From Neogemmobacter tilapiae (GTDB taxonomy: Bacteria; Pseudomonadota; Alphaproteobacteria; Rhodobacterales; Rhodobacteraceae): a stretch of 64,000 nt of DNA. The stretch covers positions 83,619 to 147,618 of the forward strand of contig NZ_BMYJ01000010.1 of NCBI RefSeq assembly GCF_014652215.1. Reading direction: 5' to 3'. Position 1 is the stretch's first letter, and the number at the start of each line of letters is the position of its first letter. Positions 61,598 to 64,000 of this stretch are shown here, piece after piece. The translations under genes and the position numbers were made by a program. The notes under the pieces were generated by a model that ran no database searches, was not told the DNA's origin, and worked only from the letters and a program-made list of their open reading frames with translations.

Positions 61598-61710
61598 ATT
61601 GTTCGTGTCCTTCTGCTTTTTGGGTGTGGTGTCCAAGGCATACATTCCTGAGTAAATCGTAAGGCCAGTGCAGGGCGTTTGGGCCCCCGTGGCGATTAAA
61701 ACCGGGTTCG

Positions 61711-62850
61711 CTATTTTTCCATGTTTGACGCCAAGGCTGTCGAAACGATGTCATACCATTCCCCGGATTCGTACATCTCGACGACACCGCCATCCAGCTT
61801 GGCAATCAATTCAACGGCCTCTGGGTTCGATTTGTGTGCGATGACATGCAGGCTTTGCAGCGTCGTCAGGTAAGGGTTGCTGTCCACATCGGCGGCGATG
61901 CCCAGATTTGCAATCGCCGTATCCCCCACCTCGGCGTCGATGGACACAAGATCAACTTTCCCGGCCATCAAAGCTTCAAAGCAATCTTCGGTGTCTGCCG
62001 GGCGCATCAGTTCGATCTTTGGCACGCTGAGGCCAACCGCATCCAGAACGCCGGTGGTATAGCCCTCGGGTCGGCAAATCCGTTTGCCTTCCAGATCGGC
62101 ATAGTTGGTAGCAAGGGCAAGACCGCTTCCCCTCGTGGCAAAGAAGCCATCGACAATCTCGTAAAGCGGGGCCGAGAAGACAAAGTTGTCGCAGCGGGCC
62201 TGATCCCCCGCCGACAGCATCGCGCCCGCCTCGCAATCCGGGCGGACCCACGGAAAGCTCAGATCATAGGCGCCGGACGGAAGCAGGGCGTCGATATGGG
62301 CCTGCCAGTCGTTGATGAAGGTCAGGTTGTAGGGAATAGCCGGGTCGGCACGGAAGATTCCCATTTCAACCAACTGCGTCACCATCCCCCCTCCGGGCAG
62401 CGTCTCGTCGGTAAAGGGCGCATAGCCGTTGCCTGTCACGATGCCGAAAGTTTTCACTTCCGCAGGTATGGCTGCGGCCGATGGTTCGGATTCGGCGTCC
62501 TTTGGGGGCTCGGCCTTAACCTCGGCTGCGGCGGTCGTGATCATCACGGGTTCGGTGACCGGCTCTTTCGCCGGATCAATGACCTCGGCAGCCACAGCGC
62601 TCGGGTCGCAGGGGATGCTTAGAACGGTCCCAATCTCGATAAGGTCGGCCTTTTTGCCGATCGCCAAGATATTGGCTTCGAAGATCGCGCGATACATGTC
62701 GGCGTCGCCATAGGCGCTGCGAGCGATCAAACGCAGGTTGTCCCCGGCCGCCACGACATAAGTGCCGCAGGCTTCTTGGGCGAGGGCGGAAACCCCCGAA
62801 AGCAGCAGTGCTGCACAGCCGATGCCAAAGGTCTTGGCAGATTGCGTCAT
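61711..62850 (-). CDS. Secreted LysM plus family-3 solute-binding-domain protein (copy A)
   Basis: A 379-residue paralogue of copy B: signal peptide (SALAQEAC), LysM at 31-79 (YVVAAGDNLRLIARSAYG), a longer Ala/Glu/Pro linker (about 85-132), then the binding domain (FGIVTGNGYAPFTDETLPGGG to ESGEWYDIVSTAL). The pairs C28/C81, C206/C220 and C259/C290 match those of copy B. AAAGGAG precedes ATG 62850. The two copies differ enough in the binding domain to prefer different ligands. They stand 113 bases apart on the same strand as the PDZ-like gene and may form one unit. Confidence 0.87.
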   Translation of the reverse strand: MTQSAKTFGIGCAALLLSGVSALAQEACGTYVVAAGDNLRLIARSAYGDADMYRAIFEANILAIGKKADLIEIGTVLSIPCDPSAVAAEVIDPAKEPVTEPVMITTAAAEVKAEPPKDAESEPSAAAIPAEVKTFGIVTGNGYAPFTDETLPGGGMVTQLVEMGIFRADPAIPYNLTFINDWQAHIDALLPSGAYDLSFPWVRPDCEAGAMLSAGDQARCDNFVFSAPLYEIVDGFFATRGSGLALATNYADLEGKRICRPEGYTTGVLDAVGLSVPKIELMRPADTEDCFEALMAGKVDLVSIDAEVGDTAIANLGIAADVDSNPYLTTLQSLHVIAHKSNPEAVELIAKLDGGVVEMYESGEWYDIVSTALASNMEK

Positions 62851-62998
62851 GAATGAACTCCTTTGGTCAATCGACCGTCTGGCGCCTGTCGGCATGCTGA
62901 TCGTCAATAACAATGGGTAAACCCCGCAAGATTCAGGTGGCGAAACAGGGGCATCGATTGCCATCGCGAAGAAGATGACTCATGATCATATCCCGACC

Positions 62999-64000
62999 TC
63001 ACTCCCCAGCCGTGGTTGCAAGCTGCATTCCGGCGGTCTCAACCTTGCTGGCGCGGATGATCGAGAATTCGGTGACCGAAACCGCGGCGTCCACCAGACC
63101 CGTCAGGATGCTTTCAAGCGAATCTGCGCCATCCAAGGCTGTGCCTGACGTCTTGTCGCGGAACAGGACATCCCCCACCTGAAGGCCCGAGACATCGGGA
63201 TCGGCAATGGCCGTGACCACGGTTTTCCAACCATCGTCCCCCAGAGTGATCTCGACGCTGATCCCATTGCTTAGGCTGACCAGACGGTGCGCCTTGACGG
63301 TCATAAGGCCCGTTTCGTGCGCGGCATCGGCCCCGTCGGCATATTCCACGACGACGCGCGCCTTGCCATCCGGGTCCACCTTCATCGCATTCAAAACCGC
63401 ACTGGCCGACCCGGCGCCCTGCTGAAGCGGCACACCGTTGACCGCAAAGATAAAGATACCCGGCGCAATCCAACGGCCTGCTTCCGACAGGTCGCTGCCG
63501 GGCAGGACGCGAGTGACGACTGCCACTGGGGTGGTGCCCACGATTCGCTTGTCATCCATGAACGGCATCTCGACATCCCAGGCCGCAAAGCTGATCTGGT
63601 TCGTCAGCAACGCCCCGTCCGGGGCCGCTATAGCGGCAGTTTCTTCTGCAACAGGCTCAACAGCTTCGCTCTCAACCTCTGTTGCCGCAACCGCCGCAGT
63701 TTCCACCTGCGCGGCCTCTGCGGCAGAAGGATCCTTCAGAGCCGTTTCGACAACCGGCGTTTCTGCCGTCGCCTCTGGGGCTGGACCCGCCGGTGCTGCA
63801 TCCGTGGCGGTTTCGACGGGCACCTCTGCTGTTTCGGTCACTTGCGGCTCGGCAGCTGGTTCTTCGGGAGCGGAGGCCTCGGTTTCGACGGTTTCCGCCG
63901 CAGCCACTTCGGCCGTCGGTTCTTGGGCCGCCGCCGTTTCTGTGGCCGCCTCGGCAGGGGCTGGCGTTTCTTCGCTGCCGCCCATGAACATCACCCCGGC
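62999..64000 (-). CDS. Ala/Glu/Pro/Thr-rich protein with C-terminal PDZ-like region (partial, 5' end outside window)
   Basis: The frame is open to the window edge and reads AGVMFMGGSEETPAP, which looks like the end of a membrane helix, so the true start lies beyond 64000. A disordered stretch of roughly 130 residues of A, E, P, T and V follows. The C-terminal 190 residues contain beta-rich segments such as VTRVLPGSDLSEAGRWIAPG and IFIFAVNGVPL, and ISVEITLGDDGWKTVV, with VSGLQVGDVLFR, which suggest one or two PDZ-like folds. I assign no function. A 148-base gap separates it from LysM copy A on the same strand. Confidence 0.7.
   Translation of the reverse strand, partial: AGVMFMGGSEETPAPAEAATETAAAQEPTAEVAAAETVETEASAPEEPAAEPQVTETAEVPVETATDAAPAGPAPEATAETPVVETALKDPSAAEAAQVETAAVAATEVESEAVEPVAEETAAIAAPDGALLTNQISFAAWDVEMPFMDDKRIVGTTPVAVVTRVLPGSDLSEAGRWIAPGIFIFAVNGVPLQQGAGSASAVLNAMKVDPDGKARVVVEYADGADAAHETGLMTVKAHRLVSLSNGISVEITLGDDGWKTVVTAIADPDVSGLQVGDVLFRDKTSGTALDGADSLESILTGLVDAAVSVTEFSIIRASKVETAGMQLATTAGE

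Noticed and set aside
1..64000. CRISPR array, insertion sequence, prophage, rRNA operon or replication origin
   Set aside because: No regularly spaced repeats, transposase, phage structural gene, rRNA sequence or origin-type repeat cluster was seen.

Overview
The window is a GC-rich, densely packed piece of an alphaproteobacterial chromosome. It is most likely from the Rhodobacterales/Rhodobacteraceae (Rhodobacter, Gemmobacter or Tabrizicola type). The evidence is a dnaX-ybaB-recR cluster with alphaproteobacterial-type proteins, a membrane-anchored cytochrome c-y, divergent hemC and hemE, long-form purC, a yejABEF operon, and an SOS box of the alphaproteobacterial GAAC-N7-GAAC class. No insertion sequence, prophage, CRISPR array or rRNA operon is visible. 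The organism call is an inference from gene content.

Layout. 1-3.1 kb (minus): dnaX, ybaB, recR and a MEKHLA-domain gene, tightly coupled. 3.2-8.5 kb: a DUF3775 protein, a periplasmic MliC/META protein, an orphan sugar-type binding protein, and a Tat-exported molybdenum hydroxylase pair (iorAB type) divergent from a TetR gene. 9-16.4 kb: Hsp70-like protein, SRP RNA, HAD phosphatase, a CpdB-like nucleotidase, nudC, an SRPBCC protein, pheA and cytochrome c-y with a clear terminator. 16.5-23.5 kb: yejABEF peptide importer followed by a glycosyltransferase. 23.6-33.3 kb: trmFO, gluQRS, hisI, an IscU-like protein, a DUF1801 protein, a 40-residue membrane protein behind an SOS box, purC, a PfkB kinase, dtd, a FAH-family hydrolase, a D,D-carboxypeptidase with a SPOR domain, and a HAD hydrolase. 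33.4-46.3 kb: clpS, an RsmC-like methyltransferase, an SDR without its catalytic lysine, a lipoprotein, hemF, an SRPBCC-SRPBCC-ArsR operon with two operators, LysE, an aminotransferase, a DMT transporter, an Orc1/Cdc6-like ATPase, hemE, hemC, an MFS transporter and a TetR gene. 46.3-50.7 kb: a flavoprotein-SelD fusion, a HyuA-like protein and elongator tRNA-Met. 50.9-60.4 kb (minus): a carnitine catabolic locus (esterase, peptide-type ABC transporter, carnitine dehydrogenase-thioesterase, frameshifted binding protein, BKACE enzyme) under a divergent CdhR-like regulator. 60.5-64 kb (minus): two paralogous secreted LysM plus family-3 binding-domain proteins and a partial PDZ-like protein.

How the genes work together. 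Most genes are housekeeping: replication and repair, tRNA modification and quality control, haem, purine, histidine and phenylalanine synthesis, and cell wall. The accessory interest lies in three places. The first is the SOS-box-linked small membrane protein at 27.3-27.5 kb. The second is the carnitine locus, which pairs an oligopeptide-type importer and an esterase with carnitine-degrading enzymes, and whose binding-protein gene carries a one-base frameshift. The third is the LysM/binding-protein cluster at the right edge, which has no transporter subunits in view. A general property is extreme compaction: eight of eleven convergent gene pairs overlap at their stop codons, so few intrinsic terminators are visible.
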